Of a stretch of DNA of 64,000 nucleotides, positions 15,802 through 24,553 are shown one piece after another. The notes beneath the pieces are model-generated. The model had not been told where the DNA came from. It saw only the letters and a list, made by a program, of their open reading frames with translations, and searched no databases. Within the stretch, counting starts at the first letter, position 1. Every line of letters starts with the position of its first letter. This DNA is from an uncultured Roseateles sp. (GTDB lineage Bacteria > Pseudomonadota > Gammaproteobacteria > Burkholderiales > Burkholderiaceae_C): NCBI RefSeq assembly GCF_963422335.1, contig NZ_OY729424.1, positions 5,704,001 to 5,768,000 on the forward strand, read 5' to 3'. The position numbers were made by a program, and so were the translations under genes.

Positions 15802-17136
15802 ATGCTGAGCTCTGCCAGCCAACGCCTGCGGGCGCTGGGTCGTCCCTTTCGCCTGCTGCTGATCAGCGATGCGCTGATGCTGGTGTCACTGATGGTCAGC
15901 CATGTGGCCGTGCCCTGGTGGGTGGCTCACCAGGGCGGCGCGCAAGACCTGGCCCTGTACGCCGGCCTGCTGGCGGCCATCTCCTTCGTCGCCCTGCCCC
16001 TGCTGTCGCCGCTGGGCGACCGCTACTCCAAGCGCAGCCTCATCACCGCCGGCATGGTGGCGATGCTGGTCGAGAGCGTGGCCCTGGCCGCCATTGCCCA
16101 GGCCGGCATCTACCACGTGGGCCTGGTGATCGCGCTGCAGATCGTGTCGGTGGTGGCGATGGCGGTGATCTCGCCGGCCTCGATGAGCATCGTCGCCGAG
16201 CTGCTGCCGCCCGAGCAGCTGACCGAGGGCCTGGGCTACCAGAAGAGCGCCCAGGCCATCGGACGGCTGATCGGGCCGGTGCTGGGCGGCACGGCCCTGG
16301 CCCTGGGCGGCACCGCGCTGGCGCTGTGGCTGCTGGTGGTGCTGATGATGGTGGCCACACCGATGGCGGCGCGCATCGAGACGCCCCCCAAGCCGGCCCG
16401 CCGCCACAGCCGCTCCGCCTGGATGCGCGATCTGCGTGCCGGCCTGGCCGCCAAGTGGCAGATCCCGATGGAGCGCGGCTGGAGCTTCGTCTCCTTTCTG
16501 GTGATGGTGTTCTTCGTGCCCGGCGTCGGCATGCTGGTGCCGCTGAAGGTGCAGTCGCTGGGCCTGTCGGGGGCCTGGCTGGGCGCCTGCGAGGCCGGGT
16601 TGTCGGTGGGCATGCTGGCGGGCTCGCTGGGGCTGTCGGCGCGGCTGGCCGATCGCGTCGGGCGCTTTCACGCCAGCTTCGGCGCCATCCTCTGCGAGGG
16701 CCTGTGCCTGATGGCGATGGGCCTGACGCACCAGCCCTGGGTGATGGTGCTGGCCTTCGCCGGCTTCGGCCTGTGCGTGGCCACCGTGATGATGGTTGGC
16801 CACACGCACCGCATGCTGGCGATGCCGCCGGACTTCCGCGCCCGCATGACCGCCGTCAACATGATGGTGATGCAGATCGCCGGCACCTTGGGGCCAGGCC
16901 TTGCCGGTCTCGGCCTGATGCGGTTGCAGGTCGATCAGGTCTATCTGCTGTTCGGTCTGGGCCTGTTCTGCGTCGGCCTGGGCTACACCCGGGTGCCGGG
17001 CTACAAGCAGTTCCTCAACCTGCCCCACGAGCAGGCCCAGGGCCTGTACGGGCGCGAGCATCCGCAGCTGTTCCGGCCCTTCCAGGACAGCACCCAGGTG
17101 GCGCCGGACAGACCTTCCACCCGCACGCCCAGCTGA
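15802..17136 (+). CDS. MFS transporter
   Basis: A 444-residue major facilitator superfamily protein with about ten to twelve helices. The loop motif between helices 2 and 3 reads GDRYSKRSLI. The N-terminal half carries YQKSAQAIGRLIGPVLGG and the second half repeats the fold with AGLSVGMLAGSLGLSARLADRVG. It resembles drug-efflux or siderophore-exporter members (EntS-like). It begins immediately after the acetyltransferase stop. The substrate cannot be told from sequence. Confidence 0.88.
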   Translation: MLSSASQRLRALGRPFRLLLISDALMLVSLMVSHVAVPWWVAHQGGAQDLALYAGLLAAISFVALPLLSPLGDRYSKRSLITAGMVAMLVESVALAAIAQAGIYHVGLVIALQIVSVVAMAVISPASMSIVAELLPPEQLTEGLGYQKSAQAIGRLIGPVLGGTALALGGTALALWLLVVLMMVATPMAARIETPPKPARRHSRSAWMRDLRAGLAAKWQIPMERGWSFVSFLVMVFFVPGVGMLVPLKVQSLGLSGAWLGACEAGLSVGMLAGSLGLSARLADRVGRFHASFGAILCEGLCLMAMGLTHQPWVMVLAFAGFGLCVATVMMVGHTHRMLAMPPDFRARMTAVNMMVMQIAGTLGPGLAGLGLMRLQVDQVYLLFGLGLFCVGLGYTRVPGYKQFLNLPHEQAQGLYGREHPQLFRPFQDSTQVAPDRPSTRTPS

Positions 17137-17157
17137 AAACGCCGGCCTGCTGCCCGC

Positions 17158-18708
17158 TCAGGCCTTGACGCGGAACACGCCTACCGCCTTGACCAGCAGT
17201 TCGGCCTGCAGCCGCAGGCTCTCGGAGGCCGCCGCCCCCTCCTCCACCAGCGCGGCGTTCTGCTGCGTCACCTGATCGAGCTGCATCACGGCATCGCTGA
17301 CCTGGCTGATGCCCTGGGTCTGTTCGGCGGTGGCCAGGCCGATCTCGGCGATCAGCTCGCTGACCCGCCTGACCTGGCCGACGACGTCGGCCATCGCCCG
17401 GCCGGCGTCATCGACCAGCAGGCTGCCGGCCTCGACGGTGCCGGCGCTGTCCTGTATCAGCAGCTTGATCTCCTTGGCCGCACTGGCGCTGCGCTGAGCC
17501 AGGCTGCGCACCTCGGCGGCCACCACCGCGAAGCCGCGCCCCTGCTCGCCGGCCCGTGCCGCCTCGACCGCCGCATTCAGCGCCAGGATATTGGTCTGGA
17601 AGGCAATGCCGTCGATCACGCCGATGATGTCGCCGATACGCCCGCTGGCCTGCGAGATCGAGGCCATCGTGGTGATCACCCGGGCCACCACCTCGCCGCC
17701 GCGCTCGGCGGTGTCGCTGGCGCCGCTGGCCAGCTGGCGTGCCTGCTGCGCGGTGTCGGAGTTGGTGCGCACAGTGGCCGTCAGCTCCTCCATCGACGCG
17801 GCGGTCTGCTCCAGATTGCTGGCCTGCTCCTCGGTACGCTGGCTCAGATCGAAGTTGCCGGTGGCGATTTCTGCGGCACCGGTGGCAATCGAATCCGAGC
17901 TCTGCCGCACCTGGCGCACCAACGAGCTGAGGTTGCTGTTCATCTGGCCCAGGGCGGTCAGCAGCTGGCCGGTTTCGTCGCGGCTGTCGGAGCGGATGTC
18001 GGAGGTGAGATCACCGGCCGCCACCGTCTGCGCCATCTGCACCGCCGACTGGATGGGCCGGGTGATGCTGCGCGAGATGGCCCAGCCGATCAGCGCGCCC
18101 AGCAGCAGGGCCAGCAGGCTCATCGCCCCCATCATCGCTTCGGTCCACCGGTCGGCCTGCTCGGCGGCCCCGATGTCCTGCTCGGTGAGGCGCTTTTGCA
18201 GCGCCAGGCCTTCGTCCATCGCGTCCTGCCAGCGGGCCGTGCTCTGGCCGGCCTCGCCCAGCAGCAGCTTGATCGCCTCGCCGTCCTTGTTGGCCAGGGC
18301 CAGCTGCAGCACCGTACCGTTGAGTTGGCGCGAGGTATCGCGCAGTGCCTTGATCTTGGCCAGCAAGGCCCGGCCCTCGGCCTCTTCAGGCATCTTGTCC
18401 AGCGCATCGCTGGCCTGGTCATAGGCCGCGCTGGCCTGCTTGATGCGCTCCTGCGCCACCTGCATCTGCTGCGGGTCTTCCAGCAGCGTGACGGTGCGTA
18501 TCTCGCGCGAGACGATGTGGACCTGCTCGGACATCGTGCTCACCAGATCCATCTTCACCAGATTGCCGCGTGCAATGCTGTGCAGGTAGTGATTGGAGCT
18601 CCTGATGCCCATCAGCCCCGCCGTGGCCACTGCCAGCAGCAGCAGCAGCACCACCCCGAAGCCCGCAGCCAGACGAACACCGATGCGCAAATGCTTGAAC
18701 AGGGTCAT
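17158..18708 (-). CDS. methyl-accepting chemotaxis protein
   Basis: A 516-residue chemoreceptor. It has TM1 at about 14-35, a periplasmic four-helix-bundle sensor (about 36-190) and TM2 (LLALLLGALIGWAISRSI), followed by HAMP. The cytoplasmic signalling hairpin has the CheA/CheW-contact tip VVAAEVRSLAQRSASAAKEI. The C-terminus ends VFRVKA without a CheR-binding pentapeptide. The start at 18708 is chosen over a longer frame because it begins MTLFKHLRIG, the usual cytoplasmic head before TM1. The ligand is unknown. Confidence 0.92.
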   Translation of the reverse strand: MTLFKHLRIGVRLAAGFGVVLLLLLAVATAGLMGIRSSNHYLHSIARGNLVKMDLVSTMSEQVHIVSREIRTVTLLEDPQQMQVAQERIKQASAAYDQASDALDKMPEEAEGRALLAKIKALRDTSRQLNGTVLQLALANKDGEAIKLLLGEAGQSTARWQDAMDEGLALQKRLTEQDIGAAEQADRWTEAMMGAMSLLALLLGALIGWAISRSITRPIQSAVQMAQTVAAGDLTSDIRSDSRDETGQLLTALGQMNSNLSSLVRQVRQSSDSIATGAAEIATGNFDLSQRTEEQASNLEQTAASMEELTATVRTNSDTAQQARQLASGASDTAERGGEVVARVITTMASISQASGRIGDIIGVIDGIAFQTNILALNAAVEAARAGEQGRGFAVVAAEVRSLAQRSASAAKEIKLLIQDSAGTVEAGSLLVDDAGRAMADVVGQVRRVSELIAEIGLATAEQTQGISQVSDAVMQLDQVTQQNAALVEEGAAASESLRLQAELLVKAVGVFRVKA

Positions 18709-18825
18709 GGTGCTTCCTTGCGGCAGGGCCGCCGGCCAATCGAGAGACGCCGAAGGCAGAATAGCGGCTATACCCCCTCGCGGCAACCGATGCGCAAGCT
18801 CCGGCCCCAAGGCGATTCGCCAACC

Positions 18826-19521
18826 TCAGGACATCTCGAGCATGCGGGCGAACGCCAGCTGCCCCTTGGGCGTGATGCTCACCGTGCGCGAACGCGGCGT
18901 GCGCAACACCCAGCCCTCGCGCACATAGAAGGCCAGCAAGCCCGCGCCCAGTGCGCCGGCCAGATGCGGGCGGCGCTGGGTCAGGTCCACACAGCCTCGC
19001 GCAAACGCGCGCCGCCCCTTGCAGTCGTGGCACAGGTCGACGCCCAGCGCCGTCAAGCGCTCACTGCCCAGCGGCGTGGGTTTGAACTCGGCTCCGTCCG
19101 CCCGCAGCCAGCGCGCCTTCAGCATCGCCTGCAGCACCTGCACCGCGGTTTCACCGGCAAGATGGTCATAGCAGGTGCGGGCTTGCAGGAATTGGCTCGA
19201 CATGGTGCGCACCAGTGCCGGCGCGCGTGGCGTGCGCGGGCGATTGGCGGCACCGAACGAGGCCAGGCTCTCCACCAGGTGAGCGGCCTCGGCGCTGGCA
19301 ATGCGGAAGTAGCGGTGGCGCCCCACCGCCTCGGCCACCAACAGCCCGCCGGCCACCAGCTTGGCCAGATGGGCACTCGCCGACTGCGCCGACACATTGG
19401 CCGCGAACGCCAGTTCACCGGCCGGACGGGTGGTGCCATCAATCAGCGTCCACAGCATCGCCGCGCGGGCGGGATCGGCCAGCAGCATGGCAACGCGGGG
19501 GATCTGCGGCGCGACGTCCAT
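18826..19521 (-). CDS. ArsR family transcriptional regulator
   Basis: A 231-residue regulator with an N-terminal ArsR-type winged HTH (VAMLLADPARAAMLWTLIDG, then SAQSASAHLAKLVAGGLLV). An unusually long C-terminal region contains CHDCKGRRAFARGCVD, a Cys-rich stretch that could bind metal or be redox sensitive. It is divergent from ridA with a 70-nt gap and an imperfect inverted repeat touching its start, so autoregulation and control of ridA are likely. Confidence 0.88.
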   Translation of the reverse strand: MDVAPQIPRVAMLLADPARAAMLWTLIDGTTRPAGELAFAANVSAQSASAHLAKLVAGGLLVAEAVGRHRYFRIASAEAAHLVESLASFGAANRPRTPRAPALVRTMSSQFLQARTCYDHLAGETAVQVLQAMLKARWLRADGAEFKPTPLGSERLTALGVDLCHDCKGRRAFARGCVDLTQRRPHLAGALGAGLLAFYVREGWVLRTPRSRTVSITPKGQLAFARMLEMS

Positions 19522-19522
19522 A

Positions 19523-19540
19523 TTTCATCCTGAGGTGAAA
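19523..19540. promoter_or_regulatory. candidate ArsR operator
   Basis: TTTCATCCTGAGGTGAAA is an imperfect 18-bp inverted repeat with 5-bp outer arms, located in the arsR/ridA gap directly before the arsR start. A further GTGAA follows at 19542-19546. Confidence 0.35.
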
Positions 19541-19591
19541 CGTGAAGTGTAGTGGCCGCCAACAATCAAGGCCTCACATCAGGAGGTATCC

Positions 19592-19981
19592 ATGAACCCG
19601 AAACACAATATTGGCGTGGCCAGCCAGATCGGCCACTACAGCGACGCCGTGGCGATACCTGCCAATGCCCGCTGGCTGCTGAGCTCGGGCACCCCCGGCC
19701 TGGGCCTGGACGGCCAGCTGCCCGACGGCATTGCCGCCCAGGCCGAGCAGGCCTGGCAGCACATCGTCTCGATGCTGGAAAGCGCCGGCATGACCGTGGA
19801 TGACCTGGTGAAAACCACGCACTACCTGACACGGGAATCCGACATTGCCGCATACGCGCAGGTGCGCAAACGCTTCATGGGCACCGCGCGACCGGCCTCG
19901 ATGCTGGCGGTCATTCCGGCCCTGGTGCGCCCGGGGTTTCTGGTGGAAATCGAGGTGGTCGCCGCGAAGGCCGAGGCCTGA
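19592..19981 (+). CDS. RidA/YjgF family protein
   Basis: A 129-residue member of the Rid family. Canonical RidA deaminates reactive enamines and imines; members with other active-site residues have other roles. Visible family regions are the N-terminal strand GVASQIGHYSDAVAIP and the region HYLTRESDIAAYAQVRKRF, with ARPASMLAVIPALVRPGFLVEIE at the end. The Arg (R of ARPAS) contacts substrate carboxylates in RidA. A strong AGGAGGT lies at 19581-19587, just before the ATG. It is divergent from the ArsR gene. Confidence 0.88.
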   Translation: MNPKHNIGVASQIGHYSDAVAIPANARWLLSSGTPGLGLDGQLPDGIAAQAEQAWQHIVSMLESAGMTVDDLVKTTHYLTRESDIAAYAQVRKRFMGTARPASMLAVIPALVRPGFLVEIEVVAAKAEA

Positions 19982-19995
19982 CGGCACAAGGCGAC

Positions 19996-21333
19996 CTACC
20001 AGCGGCAGCCCTTGTCCTTGGCGGCGTCGCGCACCAGCGGCACCACGGCCAGCAAGCCCATTTCGTTGTAGGCCTTGCGGCAGTCCGCCTGGGCCGCCTT
20101 CTCGATGCTCTCGCTGAGCTTGGACTTGAGGTCGGGCGGGCGCGGCAGCAGCTGCAGCATGCCGCGCGTGCCCTGGCTGGACAGCTCGCCGCCGCGCGGC
20201 AGCGCCAGGTTCAGCGCCGGCCGCGGCGCGCTGGCGGGTGTGGACGGCGCGGTGGCCACATCGCGGCCGATGCTGGCACCCGCATCGGGCGCGCCGACAA
20301 GGGGGGCCAGCGAGGGCGACGGCACGGCCGATACCGGCGCCTGCGTCGCTGTGCCGCGCTCGGGCGCCATGCTGGGCAGGCGCTCGGGGCTGACGGTGCG
20401 CACCGGCTCGGCCGCAGCGGGTGTGGGTGTTGCCGGCGCTTCGCTGCGCGCCGCGGGGGCCGGGGTCGGGCTGGGCTCAGCCGCCGGTCGGGCCGCCGGC
20501 AAAGGCTGCACCGTCTCCATCGGTCTGATTGGCTCCAGCGGGGCGGCGCTGGGCTCCGGCGTCAGCCGGTTGAGCTGGGGCTGCCGGTCGGGCTCGGCCG
20601 TGGGCACCGGCAGGGCTGCCGCCTTCAGGCTGCGCAGCACCGGCGCCGGCGCGGGCAGCACCAGCGGGGCCAGCGGCTTGACCGGCTCGGATTCCGCCAG
20701 CAACGGCGCCACCGCCCGCGGCTCCGGTGCCGGCCGGGCCGAGCCGGCTGGGCGCTGCGCTTGCGGTGCTGACGGTGCCTGCTTCAAGGTGCGCAGCACC
20801 GGGGCCGGTGGTGGTGGCGGAGCAGGCTCCGGCGTCGGCACCGGAGGCAGGATTTCGGCCACGGGCGCTTCGGGCGGGGCGGCCTCGCTCGCCTTGGGCG
20901 CATCCGGCGTCGGCTGGGGCGTCACCACACTCGCCCGCGGCTCGGCCACCTCGCCGATCAGCTTCTCGCCGGGCTCGACATTCCAGTTGCCCTGGCGCGC
21001 CGCGCCAGGCGTATTGGGCCGCGGCGCCTCGTTCTCGTCGCGCACCACGCCGCCGAAGCGCTGGGTCGCGGCGCTGCCGACCGCACCTGCATCGACGTTC
21101 TGCACAGGGGGCGGGGGGCCGGCGCCCGGCTCGGTGCGGGGCCCGATCAGGCTGACATTCAACGATCCCCAGACGCCCTCGCCCGGCCGCGCAGTGCCGC
21201 CCGGCGCATTGCCGAACACCAGCACCACCAGGATGTGCAGCAGCACGGCCAGGGTGATGCAACGGTTCAGCTGGGGCGTGTCCAGCCTCGGTGGCCAGGT
21301 CAGGCCGGCGGGAGATGAAAGGGACAGCTGCAC
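19996..21333 (-). CDS. TonB-like proline-rich membrane protein
   Basis: A 445-residue protein with one N-terminal membrane helix (NRCITLAVLLHILVVLVFG) and a long Pro/Ala-rich spacer rich in PAP, EPV and TPAP repeats, reaching to about residue 400. The C-terminal domain is small (QADCRKAYNEMGLLAVVPLV to DKGCRW), with two cysteines that may pair. It resembles TonB or TolA-like periplasm-spanning proteins, but no exbBD genes are adjacent and the usual TonB C-terminal fold is not clear. The start is GTG at 21331-21333 with a poor ribosome site. Confidence 0.7.
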   Translation of the reverse strand: MQLSLSSPAGLTWPPRLDTPQLNRCITLAVLLHILVVLVFGNAPGGTARPGEGVWGSLNVSLIGPRTEPGAGPPPPVQNVDAGAVGSAATQRFGGVVRDENEAPRPNTPGAARQGNWNVEPGEKLIGEVAEPRASVVTPQPTPDAPKASEAAPPEAPVAEILPPVPTPEPAPPPPPAPVLRTLKQAPSAPQAQRPAGSARPAPEPRAVAPLLAESEPVKPLAPLVLPAPAPVLRSLKAAALPVPTAEPDRQPQLNRLTPEPSAAPLEPIRPMETVQPLPAARPAAEPSPTPAPAARSEAPATPTPAAAEPVRTVSPERLPSMAPERGTATQAPVSAVPSPSLAPLVGAPDAGASIGRDVATAPSTPASAPRPALNLALPRGGELSSQGTRGMLQLLPRPPDLKSKLSESIEKAAQADCRKAYNEMGLLAVVPLVRDAAKDKGCRW

Positions 21334-21465
21334 AGGTAGGTAGGGGGAGCGGATGCCGGACGCCGGTTGTCACCGGCCAGGGCCGCAGTTTGCCGGTGCT
21401 CAGGCCGGACGTCCACCGCAGCGACCCTCGATTGACAAGGCCGCCGCAACCCCCGTCACCGGATT

Positions 21466-21474
21466 TGCTATCCT
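21466..21474 (+). promoter_or_regulatory. probable extended -10 of the modBAC promoter
   Basis: TGCTATCCT carries a TGN extension and a -10-like TATCCT at 21469-21474, just where the ModE site begins. Transcription would start near 21481, inside the operator. Confidence 0.4.
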
Positions 21475-21501
21475 CGTTATATACACAGATAAATAGCGAG
21501 G
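21472..21501. promoter_or_regulatory. ModE box (molybdate operator) upstream of modB
   Basis: CCTCGTTATATA (21472-21483) and TAAATAGCGAGG (21490-21501) are an inverted repeat with a 6-nt spacer, 10 of 12 positions matching. The CGTTATAT core equals the left part of the known E. coli modA operator. A modE gene lies at the other end of the cluster. The right arm ends in the GAGG that appears to be the modB ribosome site, so a repressed promoter and the translation start share the same bases. Confidence 0.75.
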
Positions 21502-21507
21502 CCTGAA

Positions 21508-22173
21508 ATTCCGGCTGACTTCGACTGGTTTCCGCTGCTGCTTTCGATCAAGGTGGCCGGCGTGGCCACCCTGCTGGCGCTGCTGCTGGGCATGGCCCTG
21601 GGCTGGCTGTTTGCCAAGCAGCGCTTCCCCGGCCGGCGCGTGCTGGAGGCAATGCTGATGCTGCCCCTGGTGCTGCCGCCGACGGTGATCGGCTACGGCA
21701 TCCTGGTCGCGACGGGCCGGCGCAGTGCGCTGGGCGGCTGGCTGCGCGAGCATTTCGACTACACCCTCATCTTCAGCTGGCATGGTGCCGTGGTCGCCTC
21801 GGCCCTGGTGGCCTTGCCGCTGGTGATGATGTCGGCCAAGGCGGCGTTTGCCGGGGTCGACCCTGCGATGGAGGCCGCGGCGCGCACCTTGAGGCAGTCG
21901 CCCTGGGGCGTGTTCGTGCGCGTCACCCTGCCGCTGGCCTGGCCCGGGATTCTGGCCGGCACCCTGCTGGCCTTCGCCCGGGCGATGGGCGAGTTCGGCG
22001 CCTCGCTGATGGTGGCCGGCTCGATTCCGAAGCAGACCCAGACCCTGTCGATGGCGATTTACGACGCCGTCCAGGCCGGACACAACGACACCGCGCAAGT
22101 GCTGGTGCTGGTGACCTCGGTGCTGTCGGTGACCGTGCTGGTGGCAGCCAACCGGCTTTTTTCACGATCTTGA
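21508..22173 (+). CDS. modB: molybdate ABC transporter permease
   Basis: A permease of about 221 residues with five helices and the EAA-type loop (AARTLRQSPWGVFVRVTLPLAWPGI). PLVLPPTVIGYGIL and RAMGEFGASLMVAGS are typical of ModB. Homology to E. coli ModB begins upstream of the first GTG (21553): the residues DWFPLLLSIKVAG are encoded before it. The only start-like codon is ATT at 21508, six nt after GAGG (21498-21501); ATA at 21493 is the other option. The gene is first in modB-modA-modC. Confidence 0.9.
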   Translation: MPADFDWFPLLLSIKVAGVATLLALLLGMALGWLFAKQRFPGRRVLEAMLMLPLVLPPTVIGYGILVATGRRSALGGWLREHFDYTLIFSWHGAVVASALVALPLVMMSAKAAFAGVDPAMEAAARTLRQSPWGVFVRVTLPLAWPGILAGTLLAFARAMGEFGASLMVAGSIPKQTQTLSMAIYDAVQAGHNDTAQVLVLVTSVLSVTVLVAANRLFSRS

Positions 22174-22191
22174 ACCCCGGGAGCCCTATCG

Positions 22192-22953
22192 ATGACGTTC
22201 TTCAACCAACGCCTGTCTCAGCTGTTGCTGGCCGCCCTGCTGGCACTGCCGCTGGCGGCCAGGGCCCAGCAGCTGACCGTCTCCGCCGCTGCCAGCCTGA
22301 CCGAGGCCTTCAAGGAGATCGGCAGGCAGTTCGAGGCCGCGCAGCCCGGCGTGACCCTGCGCTACAACTTCGCCGCCTCGGGGGTGCTGCTGCAGCAGAT
22401 CGGCCAGGGCGCGCCGGTCGATGTGTTCGCCAGCGCCGACCAGGAGACGATGAATCGCGCCGCCGAGCAGCGCCTGATCGATACCGGCACGCGCCGCGAC
22501 TTTGCCACCAACAGCGTCGTGCTGGTCGCGCCCGCCCAGGATGGTGCGCCGATCAAGACGCTGGCCGATCTGGGCAGCGCGCCGGTCAAGCGCATCGCCA
22601 TCGGCAAGCCTGCCTCCGTGCCGGTGGGCCGCTACACCCAGCAACTGCTTGAAAGCGCCGGATTGTGGACGTCGCTGACGCCCAAGTTCGTGCAGGCCGA
22701 CAGCGTGCGCCAGGTGCTGGACTATGTCGCGCGCGGCGAGGCCGAGGCCGGTTTTGTGTACCGCACCGACACGGCGGTGATGGCCGACAAGGTCAAGGTC
22801 GTGCTCACCGCCGAAGGCCATGCGCCGGTGCGCTATCCGGTGGCCGTGGTGGCCGACGGCAAGCAAAAGGCACTGGCCCAGGCCTTCACTACCTATCTGG
22901 GCACGCCGGCCGCGCAGGCGGTGCTGACCCGCCATGGCTTCGGCAAGCCCTGA
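22192..22953 (+). CDS. modA: molybdate ABC transporter periplasmic binding protein
   Basis: A 253-residue binding protein with a signal peptide (LLLAALLALPLAARA, cleavage near residue 24). The ModA motifs are VSAAASLTEAFKEIG at the N-terminus, YNFAASGVLLQQI and DVFASADQETMNRA in the oxyanion site, and YRTDTAVMADKV later. It captures molybdate (or tungstate) in the periplasm and hands it to ModB. It lies 18 nt after modB. Confidence 0.95.
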   Translation: MTFFNQRLSQLLLAALLALPLAARAQQLTVSAAASLTEAFKEIGRQFEAAQPGVTLRYNFAASGVLLQQIGQGAPVDVFASADQETMNRAAEQRLIDTGTRRDFATNSVVLVAPAQDGAPIKTLADLGSAPVKRIAIGKPASVPVGRYTQQLLESAGLWTSLTPKFVQADSVRQVLDYVARGEAEAGFVYRTDTAVMADKVKVVLTAEGHAPVRYPVAVVADGKQKALAQAFTTYLGTPAAQAVLTRHGFGKP

Positions 22954-22962
22954 ATCGGCAGC

Positions 22963-23757
22963 ATGATAGACATTGACCTGCGCCTGACCGTCCGCGAGGG
23001 CAAGCGCCAGTTCGATCTGGCCACCACGCTGGTGTCGGACGCACCCGTGGTCGCGCTGTACGGCCCCTCGGGTGCCGGCAAGTCGCTGACCCTGCAGGCC
23101 ATGGCCGGGCTGCAGCGACCGCAGGCCGGCCATGTGCACATTGCCGGCCGCACCCTGTTCGACACGCGGGCCGGCATCGACCTGCCCACCTCCCGGCGCG
23201 AGCTGGGCTATCTGTTCCAGCACTACGCGCTGTTCCCGCACCTGAGCGTGCGCGACAACATCGGCTTTGCGCTGCGGCCCTGGTGGCGGCATGGCGTGTC
23301 GGCTGCCGGCCGGGCCCGGGTGGATGAGCTGCTGGCGATGTTCGAGCTTGGCGAGATGGCCGACAGCCGGCCGGTCGCGCTGTCCGGCGGCCAGCAACAG
23401 CGTGTGGCACTGGCCCGGGCGCTGGCCTGCCGGCCCAGGGCGCTGCTGCTGGACGAGCCCTTTGCCGCGCTGAATCCGATGCTGCGTGGTGCGCTGCGCG
23501 ACGAGCTGGCCCAGCTGCGCCGCCGGCTGGACATTCCGATGGTGATGATCACCCACGACCTCGACGATCTGGCGGCGCTGGCCGACCATGTGTTCGAGCT
23601 GGACCAGGGCCAGGTCGTGCGCGAGATCGATCTGCGCAAGGGCAGCTCACGGGCCCACGCCCTGCGCGCCCTGCAGCCGGCCGCGCTGCCCGAGGCGCAG
23701 CGGCAGCGTCGACAGTGGCTGGACACGCTTTTTGTCAGTCGAAGGTCGCCAGAATGA
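22963..23757 (+). CDS. modC: molybdate ABC transporter ATP-binding protein, short form
   Basis: A 264-residue ATPase with Walker A GPSGAGKS, the Q-loop YLFQHYALFPHLSV, signature LSGGQQQRVALARAL and Walker B ALLLDEPFAAL. It powers ModB. It is about 90 residues shorter than E. coli ModC and lacks the C-terminal molybdate-binding TOBE domain, so transporter-level feedback by that domain is probably absent. It follows modA by 9 nt, and its end overlaps the convergent modE by 23 nt. Confidence 0.93.
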   Translation: MIDIDLRLTVREGKRQFDLATTLVSDAPVVALYGPSGAGKSLTLQAMAGLQRPQAGHVHIAGRTLFDTRAGIDLPTSRRELGYLFQHYALFPHLSVRDNIGFALRPWWRHGVSAAGRARVDELLAMFELGEMADSRPVALSGGQQQRVALARALACRPRALLLDEPFAALNPMLRGALRDELAQLRRRLDIPMVMITHDLDDLAALADHVFELDQGQVVREIDLRKGSSRAHALRALQPAALPEAQRQRRQWLDTLFVSRRSPE

Positions 23758-24553
23758 CGCTGTCGGTGGCAAAGCTGGCCCAGGCCCGCTGACCGAGGCC
23801 GAGCCCGCGCCGGGCAACCAGGGCTTGCGGCATGGCCGCGGCGATGGCCCGGCCACTGGCCGTGGTCAGGGTCAACCGGGTGCTGGCCGCACCGGCCTCC
23901 AGCGCGCTGATCTCGCCCTCGAAGCGGTTCAGTGTGCGGCTGGCCCGCGGCGGCACGGCGCTGATACCGACCCAGGGTGCCTTGATCAGCGCATAGGCCT
24001 GGCTGCCTGGCTTCAAGGCCATCATCTCGACCGACTCGGGCGTGATGGCGGCTGTCAGCTCATCGCCCCCGTCCAGGCGCAGCCTCACATCGGCCATGCC
24101 TCCGGCATCGCTGACTGCCTCTACCGTGCCGATGAACTGGTTGCGGGCGCTGGTCTTGACCGACATGCGGCGCAGCAGGGTGCGCAGCGGCGCCGCCTCC
24201 TGCGCCGTGGCAGCCAGTGCGCGCGGCGACGAGACCTGGTCCAGGATGTCCTGCTGCGAGCTTTCCAGCGCCCGGTACAGCGCGATCATGCGCCGGCCAT
24301 GCTCGGTCAGCTGCGTGCCGCCACCGTTGAGGCCACCGGTGCTGCGTACCACCAGCGGCGCCTCGGCCAGGTTGTTCATCGAGTCCAGCGCATCCCAGGC
24401 CGCCTTGTAGGACAGCGGCACCGCCTTGGCCGCCTGGTTCAGCGAGCCGTGCAGGGCAATCGCTTCGAGCAGGCGAATGCGCTTGTCGCCCAGCACCGCG
24501 CCGGCGGGCGTCTCGAACTCGATCTTGCCGATCAGGCGACGCGTCTTGGCCAT
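23735..24553 (-). CDS. modE: molybdate-responsive transcriptional regulator
   Basis: A 272-residue ModE. The N-terminal HTH (RIRLLEAIALHGSLNQAAKAVPLSYKAAWDALDSMN) is followed by two Mop-like molybdate-binding repeats: ARNQFIGTVEAVSDAGGMADVRL and SRTLNRFEGEISALEAGAAS. With molybdate bound, ModE represses mod operons through the box at 21472-21501. It is convergent with modBAC. Its ATG shares one base with the stop of the upstream binding-protein gene (TGATG), so it appears to be translated from that gene's transcript. Confidence 0.93.
   Translation of the reverse strand: MAKTRRLIGKIEFETPAGAVLGDKRIRLLEAIALHGSLNQAAKAVPLSYKAAWDALDSMNNLAEAPLVVRSTGGLNGGGTQLTEHGRRMIALYRALESSQQDILDQVSSPRALAATAQEAAPLRTLLRRMSVKTSARNQFIGTVEAVSDAGGMADVRLRLDGGDELTAAITPESVEMMALKPGSQAYALIKAPWVGISAVPPRASRTLNRFEGEISALEAGAASTRLTLTTASGRAIAAAMPQALVARRGLGLGQRAWASFATDSVILATFD

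Noticed and set aside
21553..21555. GTG as modB start
   Set aside because: It would remove the first part of helix 1, which matches ModB family N-termini upstream of it.
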